Assembly: GCF_003173335.1 (NCBI RefSeq)
Contig: NZ_QGMZ01000038.1
Coordinates: 1 to 64,000, forward strand
Length of the DNA: 64,000 nucleotides
Source of the DNA: Methanospirillum stamsii
GTDB taxonomy: Archaea > Halobacteriota > Methanomicrobia > Methanomicrobiales > Methanospirillaceae
Direction of reading: 5' to 3'
Shown here: piece by piece, positions 27,887-37,771 of the stretch
How positions within the stretch are numbered: the stretch's first letter is position 1
Layout: the number at the start of each line of letters is the position of its first letter
Program-made: the position numbers and the translations under genes
Notes under the pieces: generated by a model
Told to the model about the DNA's origin: nothing
Database searches by the model: none
Seen by the model: only the letters and a program-made list of their open reading frames with translations

Positions 27887-28906
27887 TTAGAGGGCAGTAA
27901 ACTGCAAAGCCTCATTCGTCATCCTTATGGATGTCTCCGGGTCTTTTACTTCACCCATCATCGCGCGGATTGCATCCACGTTCTCGATGACAACATCTGC
28001 TTCCTGGTGAATGGCCTGGAAGAAGAAGAGCTCTTTTCCAACCATATTGACTGAAGCTTCAAAAACCCCGTTTTCCCAGAGGTCAGACCTGGGTCTCCCC
28101 ATATCCATAACATATTCTTTTAGTTCTGCAGTGCTCTTGATGGCAGTCTTTGGCTGTATTAGTCCGATACGATTATGTTTTCTCATGATTGCAAGTATTT
28201 CATCACGGGACGCATCTTTTTTCAGCTCCATGGTGATGGCATGCATATGCATCTGTGTCGTAGGCACAATCATGGCCATAGTGACGATATTGATATGAGG
28301 AAGTACTGTGTTTAAATCCGGCCCATGGTGGCTGGGGATGGTGGGCGGGTCGAGGACTACAGCATCTATCGGGCCTTTCTTCACAACATGGGGATCTGCG
28401 CCCCGCCTGACCATGACTGCTCTAACTTTTACAACTCCAAAAGCATCATCTACCACCTTAATTACCCGGCAGAGACCGGTGGTGTTGCAGGAGACAACCC
28501 TGACAAACTGCCTTCCGATAGCGTCTTTGTAATTTGCATGTGCATTAAAAGAAAATCCGGCAACTTCATGGTCTTCTCCCCCCTGCCAGATGGCTTTGAC
28601 TCCTGCTTTTTCATAGAGTTTCTTGTTCGTTTCTCCCACCCCTCCGGGAGTCCCGTCCACAATTACATCTGCCTTTTTCAGCATCTCTTCCACTGAACCG
28701 GCCACGGGAATTCCTGCCTTTTCGAATGCGTCCTTTTTACTGAGATCTGCAATATAAATCGGGTATCCTCTCTGGACTGCAATCAGGGCTTCAGATGAAG
28801 GTTTTGTTTTGGAGACACCGATAATCTCCATGTCTTTTTGAGCTGCCACAGCATCTGCAACCCGCTTTCCAATGGTTCCATATCCGTTCACTGCAACTTT
28901 AATCAT
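27887..28906 (-). CDS. gap: Type II glyceraldehyde-3-phosphate dehydrogenase
   Basis: About 339 residues from the ATG at 28906, which follows a GAGGT ribosome-binding site at about six bases. The Rossmann motif VNGYGTIGKRVADAV starts at residue 4, and the catalytic Cys is in VVSCNTTGLCR near residue 140. This is the archaeal type II enzyme, used in gluconeogenesis in methanogens. The frame extends upstream, but the preceding residues are not family-like. Confidence 0.95.
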   Translation of the reverse strand: MIKVAVNGYGTIGKRVADAVAAQKDMEIIGVSKTKPSSEALIAVQRGYPIYIADLSKKDAFEKAGIPVAGSVEEMLKKADVIVDGTPGGVGETNKKLYEKAGVKAIWQGGEDHEVAGFSFNAHANYKDAIGRQFVRVVSCNTTGLCRVIKVVDDAFGVVKVRAVMVRRGADPHVVKKGPIDAVVLDPPTIPSHHGPDLNTVLPHINIVTMAMIVPTTQMHMHAITMELKKDASRDEILAIMRKHNRIGLIQPKTAIKSTAELKEYVMDMGRPRSDLWENGVFEASVNMVGKELFFFQAIHQEADVVIENVDAIRAMMGEVKDPETSIRMTNEALQFTAL

Positions 28907-28959
28907 CATAGGACCTCTGTTTAAAAGTGGCTGTGTGGAGGTATCTGATCCCTGTATAA

Positions 28960-29436
28960 TTATACTATTCCCTTCCCTGGAAGGATCTCCCGGGATAGTA
29001 TGGTACAAGGATCTGCTTCGGTCTTGTATTGTCCTGATATTTCATTCAGTGATGCGAGCAGGTTTTTATGCGGGTTGTCAGGGAAGTAAAAAAGATGACT
29101 TTTACATGAACAATCAGATGAACCAAAATGAGGGATTTCTTCTCCTTCTATTCCCGCTGCAACAACGCATTCGAGCCTTTTGTCAGTAATAATACAGTAC
29201 ACGTTTTTCACAGAGCATAGTGGGGAAAGGAGGAGGTAATCGATATGCCATCTGGGGTTTTTGTCTTTGTTCCTGTTTAGATTGAGATGTCTTTGTACCC
29301 TGGCAAACCCTCCGGTTCCAAGAGCCGATCCGACATAAGCGTGCCATCCCTGCCGGATAAAAACTGAACCAAGAGAGCCGGCCTTAATAGTACAGGCCTT
29401 CGTCTCTATGAGGAGTACATATACGCCCTTATCCAT
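28960..29436 (-). CDS. DUF123 / GIY-YIG-like protein
   Basis: A 158-residue protein of the DUF123 family. Conserved segments are GVYVLLIE at the start, WHAYVGSALGTGGFARVQRHL near residues 31-51, WHIDYLL near 63, and FGSSDCSCKSHLFYF near 104-118. The YVGSA segment resembles GIY-YIG nucleases; in some archaea the domain is fused to endonuclease III. The biochemical function is unknown to me. Its start overlaps the MBL gene end by eight bases. Confidence 0.8.
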   Translation of the reverse strand: MDKGVYVLLIETKACTIKAGSLGSVFIRQGWHAYVGSALGTGGFARVQRHLNLNRNKDKNPRWHIDYLLLSPLCSVKNVYCIITDKRLECVVAAGIEGEEIPHFGSSDCSCKSHLFYFPDNPHKNLLASLNEISGQYKTEADPCTILSREILPGKGIV

Positions 29437-30034
29437 AAGTGGAATGAATCAGGGTCGCCGCAGCCCTGATGAAACGTTCTCCATTTTCCCGTGTCGGAAT
29501 ACCATGACCAGGATAAAGTCCCCCGACTTTCAGGGTGGTCAGTTTTTCAAGCGATTGTGCCAGGGTGCTTTTGCTCCCACCGGGAAAATCGTATCTGCCG
29601 AATGCTCCATCTGAAAAGACCGTGTCACCTGATATCAGGTCTCTAGATTCTGCATCATACAGACAGATGCTTCCGGGGGTGTGCCCGGGTGTGTGGATTA
29701 TTTTATACCCCTCAATGATATCTCCGTCCTGAAGGATAATATCTGGAATAATTCCGGGAGAATGAGCACCAAAATGCATTGAAAGACTTAAGTTGTCATT
29801 CCGGAGTCCTTCTGCATCTGCTTCATGTATGCATACCTTTGCACCTGTCATCTTCTGAATTACCGGAAGATATGCAATATGGTCAAAATGGCAATGAGTC
29901 AGGATGATATGGGTGATTGAGTCCCGATGCGCCTCAATAGCCATGGGTGTCACTCCCGCATCAACGAGGACTGTTTCCCGTGCAACATAGGCATTTGCGT
30001 ACATACCCCCTCCAGGGATGAATTTCACAGCCAT
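29429..30034 (-). CDS. MBL-fold metallohydrolase (glyoxalase II-like)
   Basis: About 201 residues from the ATG at 30034. It carries the metal motif THCHFDHIAYLP, HTPGHTPGSICLYD with the third metal site, SGDTVF, and a final PGHG. The fold is complete, but there is no glyoxalase II C-terminal domain, so the substrate is open. It diverges from thiC, whose start is 37 bases away, so the promoters overlap. Confidence 0.85.
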   Translation of the reverse strand: MAVKFIPGGGMYANAYVARETVLVDAGVTPMAIEAHRDSITHIILTHCHFDHIAYLPVIQKMTGAKVCIHEADAEGLRNDNLSLSMHFGAHSPGIIPDIILQDGDIIEGYKIIHTPGHTPGSICLYDAESRDLISGDTVFSDGAFGRYDFPGGSKSTLAQSLEKLTTLKVGGLYPGHGIPTRENGERFIRAAATLIHSTYG

Positions 30035-30071
30035 GTGACTATCATATTCCCTTGCATACAACATGTAAGAT

Positions 30072-31352
30072 ATGGTGAATACCCGGGATTACCTACCTGA
30101 CCAGTCAGTCCTTCGTACCATTGCTCAAACAGAATCAATCGAGGAAGACCGGTTATTGCGATTGATAGAGCAGGGAAGGGTGGTAATTCCTCATAATACA
30201 ATCAGGGAGCATCCACCTCTTGCAATTGGTGAAGCAACAAAGGTTAAAGTAAATGTCAATGTGGGGACCTCGCAGGATCTCTGCAGCCCTGATCTGGAGC
30301 GTGAAAAGGCACAATCGGCACTATCAGAAGGCGCTCACACCTTAATGGATCTCTCTACGGGAGGGGATCTGACAGCAATCCGCCGGATGATATTGTCATT
30401 TCCTGTTCCGGTCGGAACGGTCCCGGTGTATGAAGCAGTCCGGAGAGCAGGCAATGCAGTAGATGTGGATGCTGACCTCCTTTTCCGGGTTATCAGGGAT
30501 CAGTGTAAGGAGGGAGTAGATTTTCTTACCCTTCATTGTGGGGTGAACCAGGAAGTATTCTCTTCGCTTTGCGAAGATCCCCGAAGGATGGGCGTTGTGT
30601 CAAGGGGAGGAGCCTTTCATGTCGCAATGATGGCGGCAAGAGAAGAAGATAATCCCCTTTGGACTGAGTTTGATTATCTTTGTGAAATTCTCTCTGAATA
30701 TGGGGTTGTTGCAAGCCTGGGAGATGGCATGCGGCCTGGTTGTTATGAAGACGCAGTACGGGAAGCAAAGACCGTCGAATATCTAAACCTCGGTCGTCTT
30801 GCCAGAAGATCACATGATTTAGGTGTTCCCCGGATGATAGAAGGTCCGGGTCATATGCCCCTCGAACAGATTGGGTACAATGTCAGGATGATAAAGGAAC
30901 TGACCAGAAATGCTCCCCTCTACCTGCTCGGCCCCCTGGTTACCGACATCGCTGCCGGATATGACCATGTTGCCGGAGCTATCGGCGGGGCTATTGCCTG
31001 TAAATACGGGGCAAATTTCCTCTGTATGGTCTCACCCAGTGAGCACCTTGCCCTGCCACGGGTACATGACATTGCTGAGGGTACTCGGGCTGCGGTACTT
31101 GCAGCACATGTTGGTGACCTGCTATCTGGAAGACCTGATGCATGTAACCGGGAGAGGTTAATGGGAGAGGCACGCCAGAAACTGGATTGGGAAAAACAAT
31201 TCAGTCTCGCATTATTTCCAAAAACTGCACGTGAAATCCATGGTCGGGATCCGGAGAATGAGACCTGCTCGATGTGTGGGGATCTTTGTGCGGTGAAAAT
31301 GGTACGGGATCTCTTTAAATCTCCTGATGTTTCTGATAGTGAGAAATACTGA
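30072..31352 (+). CDS. thiC: Phosphomethylpyrimidine synthase ThiC
   Basis: A 426-residue radical SAM enzyme making HMP-P for thiamine from AIR. Conserved segments are VNVNVGTSQDLC near residue 57, MDLSTGGDL near 93, EGPGHMPLEQI near 258, and the C-terminal cluster CSMCGDLC near residue 403 with CX2CX3C spacing. The more familiar bacterial spacing is CX2CX4C, and this shorter form may be an archaeal variant. It diverges from the MBL gene, leaving no room for a TPP riboswitch. Confidence 0.93.
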   Translation: MVNTRDYLPDQSVLRTIAQTESIEEDRLLRLIEQGRVVIPHNTIREHPPLAIGEATKVKVNVNVGTSQDLCSPDLEREKAQSALSEGAHTLMDLSTGGDLTAIRRMILSFPVPVGTVPVYEAVRRAGNAVDVDADLLFRVIRDQCKEGVDFLTLHCGVNQEVFSSLCEDPRRMGVVSRGGAFHVAMMAAREEDNPLWTEFDYLCEILSEYGVVASLGDGMRPGCYEDAVREAKTVEYLNLGRLARRSHDLGVPRMIEGPGHMPLEQIGYNVRMIKELTRNAPLYLLGPLVTDIAAGYDHVAGAIGGAIACKYGANFLCMVSPSEHLALPRVHDIAEGTRAAVLAAHVGDLLSGRPDACNRERLMGEARQKLDWEKQFSLALFPKTAREIHGRDPENETCSMCGDLCAVKMVRDLFKSPDVSDSEKY

Positions 31353-31524
31353 TAAATAAGTGATACCCATTGATACATTGCAGACGCAGTATAGTCCTGA
31401 ATAGTAATGGAACGCTTCCTGCTGGTGGCAGGCTACTTAGTTGCTATGTCCGGCATCATGACACACAGAAAAACAATGTATCTTTGTTGTCATCTGCGTT
31501 ATGCACCGGTATTGTGAGATCCAT
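31353..31524 (+). promoter_or_regulatory. Long structured leader of the RRM gene
   Basis: 172 bases without a gene separate thiC from the RRM protein. A TATA-like GATAAATAAG at about 31351-31360 would give a leader of about 145 bases. It contains a hairpin CCTGC-GCAGG (31418-31432, 5-base loop) and distant complementary segments GATACATTG (31372-31380) and CAATGTATC (31474-31482). Confidence 0.4.
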
Positions 31525-31842
31525 ATGGAAGGAAAGAGACTGTACGTCGGTAATCTGACGTATTCCATAAAAGAAGACCAGCTCAGGGACCTGTTCTCTG
31601 CGTATGGTGAAGTTGTCAGCGTAAAAATCATCGAGCAGAAAGGGTTTGGATTTGTGGAAATGGCCACCAGCGAAGAAGCACAAGCAGCGATGGATGCCCT
31701 TAACCAGACCGTCTTCGAAGGAAGAACAATGAGAATTGATGAAGCCAGACCTATGCAGCCACGACGGGAATTTGACCGTGGTGGATCCGGAGGTGGCGGG
31801 TACAACCGTGGCGGTGGATACGGCGGAGGCCGTAGATACTAA
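31525..31842 (+). CDS. Glycine-rich RRM RNA-binding protein
   Basis: About 105 residues from the ATG at 31525. One RNA-recognition motif occupies residues 1-78, with RNP2 LYVGNL and RNP1 KGFGFVEM. It is followed by a basic linker and a Gly/Arg/Tyr-rich tail of about 25 residues. This architecture is common in bacterial and plant cold-response proteins and unusual in archaea. The long leader may be part of temperature control, by analogy only. It may have been acquired by transfer. Confidence 0.92.
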   Translation: MEGKRLYVGNLTYSIKEDQLRDLFSAYGEVVSVKIIEQKGFGFVEMATSEEAQAAMDALNQTVFEGRTMRIDEARPMQPRREFDRGGSGGGGYNRGGGYGGGRRY

Positions 31843-31858
31843 TTCTCATTTTCAAGGT

Positions 31859-33268
31859 TTAGATTATCGTAACAACTTTTTTGTATGGTCTTCCAAAGGT
31901 GGTTGAGACACCCTGCCCCATCCGGATTGCCTGGTATTGCAGTTCATATGTTCCTGGTTCATCTGGTGTCTGTATCGGGAAACTTATGGTACAGGATTTT
32001 TTTGAGGGTACATCTGAAGGAACAGGCATCCACTCCGGTCCCCAAATAGCCGCATCTTTGTAAGCCTTAATTCCGATAGCATGCATCTGGAGCCAGTCAT
32101 CAGATCCGTCATTGACCATTATTAGTCCGGCCTCATACCTGGTGTTAGTTTTCATCTCGGCAGGAATTGTATCTCCTGAAATGGCAGCATGAATTCCGGT
32201 AATTATTGACATAGGAGTGGAAACTGGTTCAGGGGTTATAGCCGGCATTACTTCCGGAATATCCTGAATAACTTTGTTATCGGGAGAAAAACCAGTTCCT
32301 GATGGAATAAGAGGGTAATAATCTGTCAGATCCTTATCCGTAATAAAGGGAGAATCACCGATTCCGTCCAAATTCTCATCACTTATCTGGTGGGATTTAT
32401 AAACCGGTGTTCCTGCCTGGGACCAGAGATTTCCTCCGGTAACTGGTCCGTTTATTATATTGGTCTGGTTTATCAAAGTCGTGTTCAGGATTACGTCTTT
32501 GCTATTTAAACTTTCAATATTTTGATAATTATCAAGAATATTGTTCCATATCCGGACTTCGGATACATTTTCCAGGACAATCCCAGCTTTGGTGTTCCCC
32601 TCTATTTTACATCCGGAAATTTCTCCCCCGGAGGTTTCTTGAATGGTAATTCCTGATACTGAATTGTTTGTTATCACAAGATCCTTTATCTCAGGAGAAC
32701 CTCCGGATACTATGAGTCCTTTTTCATTATTCCTGATATCTGATTGGAAAATTGCCGGTTTACCAGAATCATATACTCCAATTCCGTTTCTGCATCCGGT
32801 TACCCGCACATTGGTAAACTTTACATCCCTGTTTGAGAAACTTTCATGAATATTATCCTCAATCGTTCTGCTTCCCCAGGGAAATTCTGATGAATCTGCA
32901 CCCTCGACATAGATACCTGTTACCTCATCTTCAATATTACAGTTCAGAACCCGTACACCAGTTACCGGATTTCCTTCGCTATCTGTTCGGCTTATCCAAA
33001 TACCCACCACAGGTTCTCCCGTTTTTGCAGGACTGATGTATCTATCCTGTCCATCAAGAATTACTGATGAAGAGGTGATGATTACCCCGACCGGGTAAGA
33101 ATGAGTGACATTTTCTTCAAGGGTATACCGTCCGGGTTCATTGATGAATACATAATCGCCGGTATACGGCCCCTGTTCAGGAGGGAACACAATATTTGCT
33201 GCAGAACCCTGAATCAGGAATACCACTAAAAAAATAAAAATTATCCCTTTCATGATGAAACAAATTCT
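31859..33268 (-). CDS. Exported NosD-like beta-helix protein with NBR1-like Ig domain
   Basis: About 469 residues. A signal peptide is present (KGIIFIFLVVFLIQGSAA). Residues about 40-280 form a right-handed parallel beta-helix of the NosD/PbH1 type, with repeated blades such as GIWISRTDSEGNPVTGVRVLNC and GIYVEGADSS. A proline-rich linker (PEVMPAITPEPVSTP) leads to a C-terminal domain of about 110 residues resembling the Ig-like central domain of NBR1 (GLIMVNDGSDDW to PDEPGTYELQYQAI). Such proteins bind or modify surface polysaccharides. Starts at 33298 and 33250 are also possible. Confidence 0.75.
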   Translation of the reverse strand, partial: RICFIMKGIIFIFLVVFLIQGSAANIVFPPEQGPYTGDYVFINEPGRYTLEENVTHSYPVGVIITSSSVILDGQDRYISPAKTGEPVVGIWISRTDSEGNPVTGVRVLNCNIEDEVTGIYVEGADSSEFPWGSRTIEDNIHESFSNRDVKFTNVRVTGCRNGIGVYDSGKPAIFQSDIRNNEKGLIVSGGSPEIKDLVITNNSVSGITIQETSGGEISGCKIEGNTKAGIVLENVSEVRIWNNILDNYQNIESLNSKDVILNTTLINQTNIINGPVTGGNLWSQAGTPVYKSHQISDENLDGIGDSPFITDKDLTDYYPLIPSGTGFSPDNKVIQDIPEVMPAITPEPVSTPMSIITGIHAAISGDTIPAEMKTNTRYEAGLIMVNDGSDDWLQMHAIGIKAYKDAAIWGPEWMPVPSDVPSKKSCTISFPIQTPDEPGTYELQYQAIRMGQGVSTTFGRPYKKVVTII

Positions 33269-33348
33269 CATATCTTCTCCCTGCCTGAGTTGTCTCATGA
33301 AAGGTGGTTGCCCAATGGTTTATGGCTTGTGTGTTATACAAAACCTGA

Positions 33349-34032
33349 TCATTCGGGTGTTTCCATAACCGTCCGGATTCCTTCCTGAACAAGAATAACG
33401 TCAATATAATCTCCTTCAGGTCGCGCATGATGTTTGATGACCCGGATCCTGCGGACATTATCATTCCTTTCAATTCTCAGTATCACTTTACAAAGATGGT
33501 TCAGACTTGTCCCGCCAAGAGGAGCGAATTCACCCCGGTTTAAATCCATGTAGACCTGGTTCGAGATTAAAACCGGAATATCATATCTTTTTGCATATCC
33601 AAGCAGAACAACCATCTGCCGGTTAAACCGCTGCATGGTTTCCTGCATATGATCCAACTCTGTTCTGTAAAGTCCGGTTGCTGAATCAAGTAAAATAATT
33701 CCTGGATGAGTTTCCTGGATGAGTTTTTCAGATTCATGGATCATCAGGGCCTGCTGGTCAAGGTCTACAGGCTCGAATAAGTAGAGGTTCTCAGCAAGTG
33801 ACTCAGCATTGTCTCCTGCTATCTGGCTGAACCGGTCGACAGAGAAACTCTCCGTGTCAATGTAAATTACCGGTTCTCCTCTCTTTAACGCAGATACTGC
33901 AGCAAGAAGGCATATCGTTGATTTTCCTGTCCCTGGTTCGCCATATACCTGGGTAATCATCTTCCTTGGAAAACCATTCCCCACCAGTACATCAAGATCA
34001 TCATTACCGGAGAGAACACCAGTCCTCATCAT
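33349..34032 (-). CDS. radB: DNA repair and recombination protein RadB
   Basis: A 227-residue RecA-family paralogue of RadA. Walker A is GEPGTGKST near residue 31 and Walker B is IILLDSATGL near residue 110. It lacks the N-terminal HhH domain of RadA, typical of RadB. The start overlaps larC by four bases. RadB is thought to assist RadA-mediated recombination. Confidence 0.94.
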   Translation of the reverse strand: MMRTGVLSGNDDLDVLVGNGFPRKMITQVYGEPGTGKSTICLLAAVSALKRGEPVIYIDTESFSVDRFSQIAGDNAESLAENLYLFEPVDLDQQALMIHESEKLIQETHPGIILLDSATGLYRTELDHMQETMQRFNRQMVVLLGYAKRYDIPVLISNQVYMDLNRGEFAPLGGTSLNHLCKVILRIERNDNVRRIRVIKHHARPEGDYIDVILVQEGIRTVMETPE

Positions 34033-35216
34033 TCCTGATCACCATTCTGGACATAATTTTTACCTGCTTCTTCTGCAAGATGGAGGATATCACGAACAGG
34101 AATCCGATGTTTTTTTGCATATGTCTCTGCAAAATCAAACTCTGGTTTGACCAGGTAACAACAGCCCCCAAGATATCCGAATTTTATTGGAAAAGAAATG
34201 GTGTTTCCATTAATTGTAACCGGGATCTCACGAATCTCCCGGTCAGCAATGAACCGGTGCACTGCCGGAGTGACTCTCACTCCGAGAGTTCCAAGTTCTT
34301 TTGCCATAATTTCTGCCAGATCTCCGGAAAGATGAGAAGGTGTTATCACCCGGATCAGAAAACCTGGCCTTCCCTTTTTCATTAACAGGGGGATGGCTAC
34401 AGCATCACGCGCTCCTTTATCCATAATGTCGGTAATAAAGGATCCTAAAATTTCTCCGGGTACATCGTCCACGTTCGTTTCGAGAATATCAATAGTATCT
34501 TTATGAAATCCTGAACATTCCATGAGAAGTGACCGGAGAACATTCGGCGATCTGGGATCGTCACGACTTCCTGCTCCATAGCCTGTTGCCAGAATTTTTC
34601 CCACTGGAAGGGCAGTCACTCCCTCTTCACAAAACTCAGCAAGTAATGCAGCTCCGGTGGGGGTCAGTTGCTCACCCTCCTGCTCTCCTGATTTGACCAG
34701 CAGGTTCGTTTTGGCAATAATGGCTGCTGTCGCCGGAGCAGGAACCGGAATAATTCCATGAGTGCAACTGATTGTTCCAAATCCTAACGCAACCGGCAGG
34801 GAGATCACGTTCTCTGGTGCAAGCAGATGCAGGGCCATACAGGACCCGATAACGTCAGCAATGGCATCATCAGCGCCCACTTCGTGAAAATGAACATGAT
34901 GATCTCCATGAACTGACTCTTCAGCAGCTGCAATCCGGAAAAAAATCCTTTCCGCACTCTCAATTACCTGGTGTGGAGCATCAGCTCCCCGGACAATTTC
35001 AAGAACCTCATCGAGCGTTCTATGGGCTGGCCCGGCCAGGGTATGGATTTTTAGTGCAGAAATCCCGCATCTGCTAACCGTTTCTATCCGTGGTGTCCGG
35101 ACTACAGAACTCATTGCCTGTATTACCGGCATTTCGGGTGCTCCAAGGCTGAGCAGGGAACCACAGATCATATCCCCTGCAGCGCCGTGAAAAGGGTCAA
35201 ATGCGAGAAGACGCAT
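34029..35216 (-). CDS. larC: LarC-type nickel-pincer cofactor protein
   Basis: A 395-residue protein of the LarC (formerly DUF111) family, which inserts nickel into the pincer cofactor of lactate racemase-like enzymes. The N-terminal FDPFHGAAGDMICGSLLSLG and HFHEVGADDAIADVIGSC segments are diagnostic. No larB, larE or larA is nearby, so the target enzyme is unknown. It is coupled to radB by a four-base overlap and diverges from the Cdc48 gene by 43 bases. Confidence 0.9.
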   Translation of the reverse strand: MRLLAFDPFHGAAGDMICGSLLSLGAPEMPVIQAMSSVVRTPRIETVSRCGISALKIHTLAGPAHRTLDEVLEIVRGADAPHQVIESAERIFFRIAAAEESVHGDHHVHFHEVGADDAIADVIGSCMALHLLAPENVISLPVALGFGTISCTHGIIPVPAPATAAIIAKTNLLVKSGEQEGEQLTPTGAALLAEFCEEGVTALPVGKILATGYGAGSRDDPRSPNVLRSLLMECSGFHKDTIDILETNVDDVPGEILGSFITDIMDKGARDAVAIPLLMKKGRPGFLIRVITPSHLSGDLAEIMAKELGTLGVRVTPAVHRFIADREIREIPVTINGNTISFPIKFGYLGGCCYLVKPEFDFAETYAKKHRIPVRDILHLAEEAGKNYVQNGDQE

Positions 35217-35259
35217 GGTTCCTATACTTTTAAGTCCCGGCGTATATGATGGTTAGGTA

Positions 35260-37674
35260 ATGGAATTGTATCTCAGGGTAGACAGTGCTTATCCCGGAGA
35301 CCAGGGAGGAGGCAAAGCCCGCCTGGATCCGGAAACCATGCTGCAGCTGCGGCTTTCTCCAGGTGACATCATCCGGATATCCGGAAGAGACACAACGGTT
35401 GCAAAAGTCTGGCGTGCCCAGCTGGCAGACTGGAATCAGCAGAAGGTACGAATTGATAATTTCACCCGGATGAATGCAAATGTCTCTATTGGTGATACGG
35501 TAAAAATCACCAGGGTTGAAGATACCATGGCAGCCGGGACGGTGGTCCTTGCCCCTCCTGAAGACCTTCCGAAGAATATTCCGATGGCTGACTCTTCAGT
35601 CATCCTTCAGAACCTGATTGACTTTCCTGTTTCAATGGGAGATTCAGTTCCGATACCCATCGGGATGCCGTTTGTACAGCCACAGATGGTAGCATACAAG
35701 GTTATTGAGTTGGATCCTCCCGAAGCGGTCATCATCACCCAGCAGACGGAGATTATTATCTCCGATAAACCAATCAGCGGATTTGAGGGAATCAGTCAGA
35801 TAACCTATGAGGATATCGGTGGTCTCCGTGATGAACTGCAGCGCCTCAGGGAAACCATCGAACTTCCCATGCGCCACCCTGAACTATTCAGACACCTTGG
35901 GATTGAACCGCCGAAAGGTGTTCTCCTCTTTGGCCCGCCGGGCACCGGAAAAACTCTGATTGCAAAAGCAGTAGCGAATGAATCAGGTGCACATTTTATT
36001 CCTATCGCCGGCCCTGAAGTAATTTCTAAGTATTATGGGGAGAGCGAGCAGCGTCTTCGTGAAGTTTTCGAAGAAGCAGCGGAAAATGCCCCGGCTATCA
36101 TCTTCATAGACGAACTTGATTCAATAACACCGAAACGTGAGGAAGTGACCGGTGAAGTTGAACGGCGTGTGGTTGCCCAGCTGCTGACAATGATGGATGG
36201 TCTTGAGGAACGCGGTCAGGTTGTAGTTATCGGTGCAACGAACCGGCTGGATGCCATTGACCCGGCTCTCAGGCGTCCGGGAAGATTTGATCGGGAGATA
36301 GAGATAGGCGTTCCGTCGAATCCTGATCGGGTGGAAATTCTAAAAATCCATACCAGGGGAATGCCTCTCTTTGATGATGTCAGACTTGAAGAGCTGGCAG
36401 AGCGGACCCATGGTTACACGGGTGCTGACATTGCAGCACTCTCCCGTGAGGCAGCAATCAGAGCTCTCCGGAGATATCTTCCTCAAATCAACCTTGATGA
36501 AGATGAGATTCCTGAAGAAATACTGAATACTATGGTGGTCACCGCCAAGGATTTCAGGCAGGCTCTCCGGGAGATTACTCCGTCAGGGATGCGTGAGGTC
36601 ATGCTTGAAGTATCAAACATCAGATGGCATGATGTAGGCGGTCTTTCAGATCCGATTGAAGAGATAAGGGAGGCAGTAGAATATCCGCTTACGAAAAGAG
36701 AGCGGTATGATGACTTAGGGATTCATTCTCCCCGTGGTGTCCTTTTATACGGCCCTCCGGGAACCGGAAAAACCTTGCTTGCAAAGGCGGTTGCAAATGA
36801 ATCTGGAGCAAATTTCATTGCAGTACGAGGGCCCCAGCTGCTGTCAAAGTGGGTAGGTGAATCAGAGCGGGCAGTCCGGGAGATATTTAAAAAAGCACGC
36901 CAGGTTTCACCGGCTATCATCTTTTTTGATGAACTTGATGCTCTTACCCCGGCAAGAGGGACAGCAGGTGACAGCCATACCATGGAAAGTGTTCTCAACC
37001 AGTTCCTGACTGAAATGGATGGTCTTGTTGATCTCAGGGATGTTGTCGTGATGGGAGCTACGAACAGGCCTGACATCGTGGATCCTGCACTGCTTCGTTC
37101 CGGCAGGTTTGATCGGCTTATCTATATCGGAGAGCCTGGTTTAAATGACCGGGAAGAAATCCTGAAGATCCATGCCAGGCTAATTCCAATTGAAGGCTCA
37201 GTGCTTGAATCACTGGTTGACCTGACCCAGAACTTTACAGAAGAGGATTTTGAGATTCTTGCCGGTTCCCTGACCCAGGAAGTTCATGTATCCGGGCCTG
37301 AACTTGAGGAGCGGATACGGGCAATCTCCCCGTCACAGGGAATTTTGTCCAGACTGGCCAGGAGAAAGATGCTGGTTGAAGTCTTTGAAAAACTCAGAAT
37401 TACCATCGATGATCCGGTAATTCACCGATTGTTCAATGATATTTCCCAGAGAACTGAAGGGTATGTTGGAGCTGATCTTGAAGGTCTCTGTCGTGAAGCC
37501 GGAATTTTTGCCATGCGGGAGCAGCTCCATTACATAAGAAAAGAACATTTTGAGCGTGCTCTTGAAAAAGTGCATCCTACGATGAACTCCCGGCTTAAAG
37601 AAGCATATGATAGGGTGAAAGTTCACTTCAAAGGTGGAATCCCAAAGCAGGCAGAGCCTCCTGAGTACCAGTAA
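35260..37674 (+). CDS. cdc48: Cdc48/VAT-type AAA+ ATPase with insertion in D2
   Basis: An 804-residue unfoldase. The N domain (about 1-185) has the double-psi barrel. D1 has Walker A GPPGTGKT near residue 226 and Walker B FIDELD; D2 has Walker A near 500 and Walker B FFDELD. The D2 lid is unusual: between IHARLIP (about 637) and TEGYVGAD (about 732) there are about 95 residues where the family usually has about 25. The extra segment is largely helical and charged. The protein threads substrates towards the proteasome. Its own promoter region is shared with larC. Confidence 0.95.
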   Translation: MELYLRVDSAYPGDQGGGKARLDPETMLQLRLSPGDIIRISGRDTTVAKVWRAQLADWNQQKVRIDNFTRMNANVSIGDTVKITRVEDTMAAGTVVLAPPEDLPKNIPMADSSVILQNLIDFPVSMGDSVPIPIGMPFVQPQMVAYKVIELDPPEAVIITQQTEIIISDKPISGFEGISQITYEDIGGLRDELQRLRETIELPMRHPELFRHLGIEPPKGVLLFGPPGTGKTLIAKAVANESGAHFIPIAGPEVISKYYGESEQRLREVFEEAAENAPAIIFIDELDSITPKREEVTGEVERRVVAQLLTMMDGLEERGQVVVIGATNRLDAIDPALRRPGRFDREIEIGVPSNPDRVEILKIHTRGMPLFDDVRLEELAERTHGYTGADIAALSREAAIRALRRYLPQINLDEDEIPEEILNTMVVTAKDFRQALREITPSGMREVMLEVSNIRWHDVGGLSDPIEEIREAVEYPLTKRERYDDLGIHSPRGVLLYGPPGTGKTLLAKAVANESGANFIAVRGPQLLSKWVGESERAVREIFKKARQVSPAIIFFDELDALTPARGTAGDSHTMESVLNQFLTEMDGLVDLRDVVVMGATNRPDIVDPALLRSGRFDRLIYIGEPGLNDREEILKIHARLIPIEGSVLESLVDLTQNFTEEDFEILAGSLTQEVHVSGPELEERIRAISPSQGILSRLARRKMLVEVFEKLRITIDDPVIHRLFNDISQRTEGYVGADLEGLCREAGIFAMREQLHYIRKEHFERALEKVHPTMNSRLKEAYDRVKVHFKGGIPKQAEPPEYQ

Positions 37675-37683
37675 TCAGAACAA

Positions 37684-37697
37684 CCCCTTTTTTTCGA
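37684..37697 (+). terminator. T-rich terminator after cdc48
   Basis: CCCCTTTTTTTCG follows the stop at 37674 by about 12 bases. The rest of the gap to 37772 shows no gene. Confidence 0.4.
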
Positions 37698-37771
37698 AGA
37701 CATATTGTAACATGTTATGGCTCCTTGGCACATACATGTACAGATTAGTACAGGAGTGACGATTCCGGTTT

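Noticed and set aside
30035-30071. TPP riboswitch upstream of thiC
   Set aside because: Only 37 bases separate thiC from the divergent MBL gene, too few for the aptamer.
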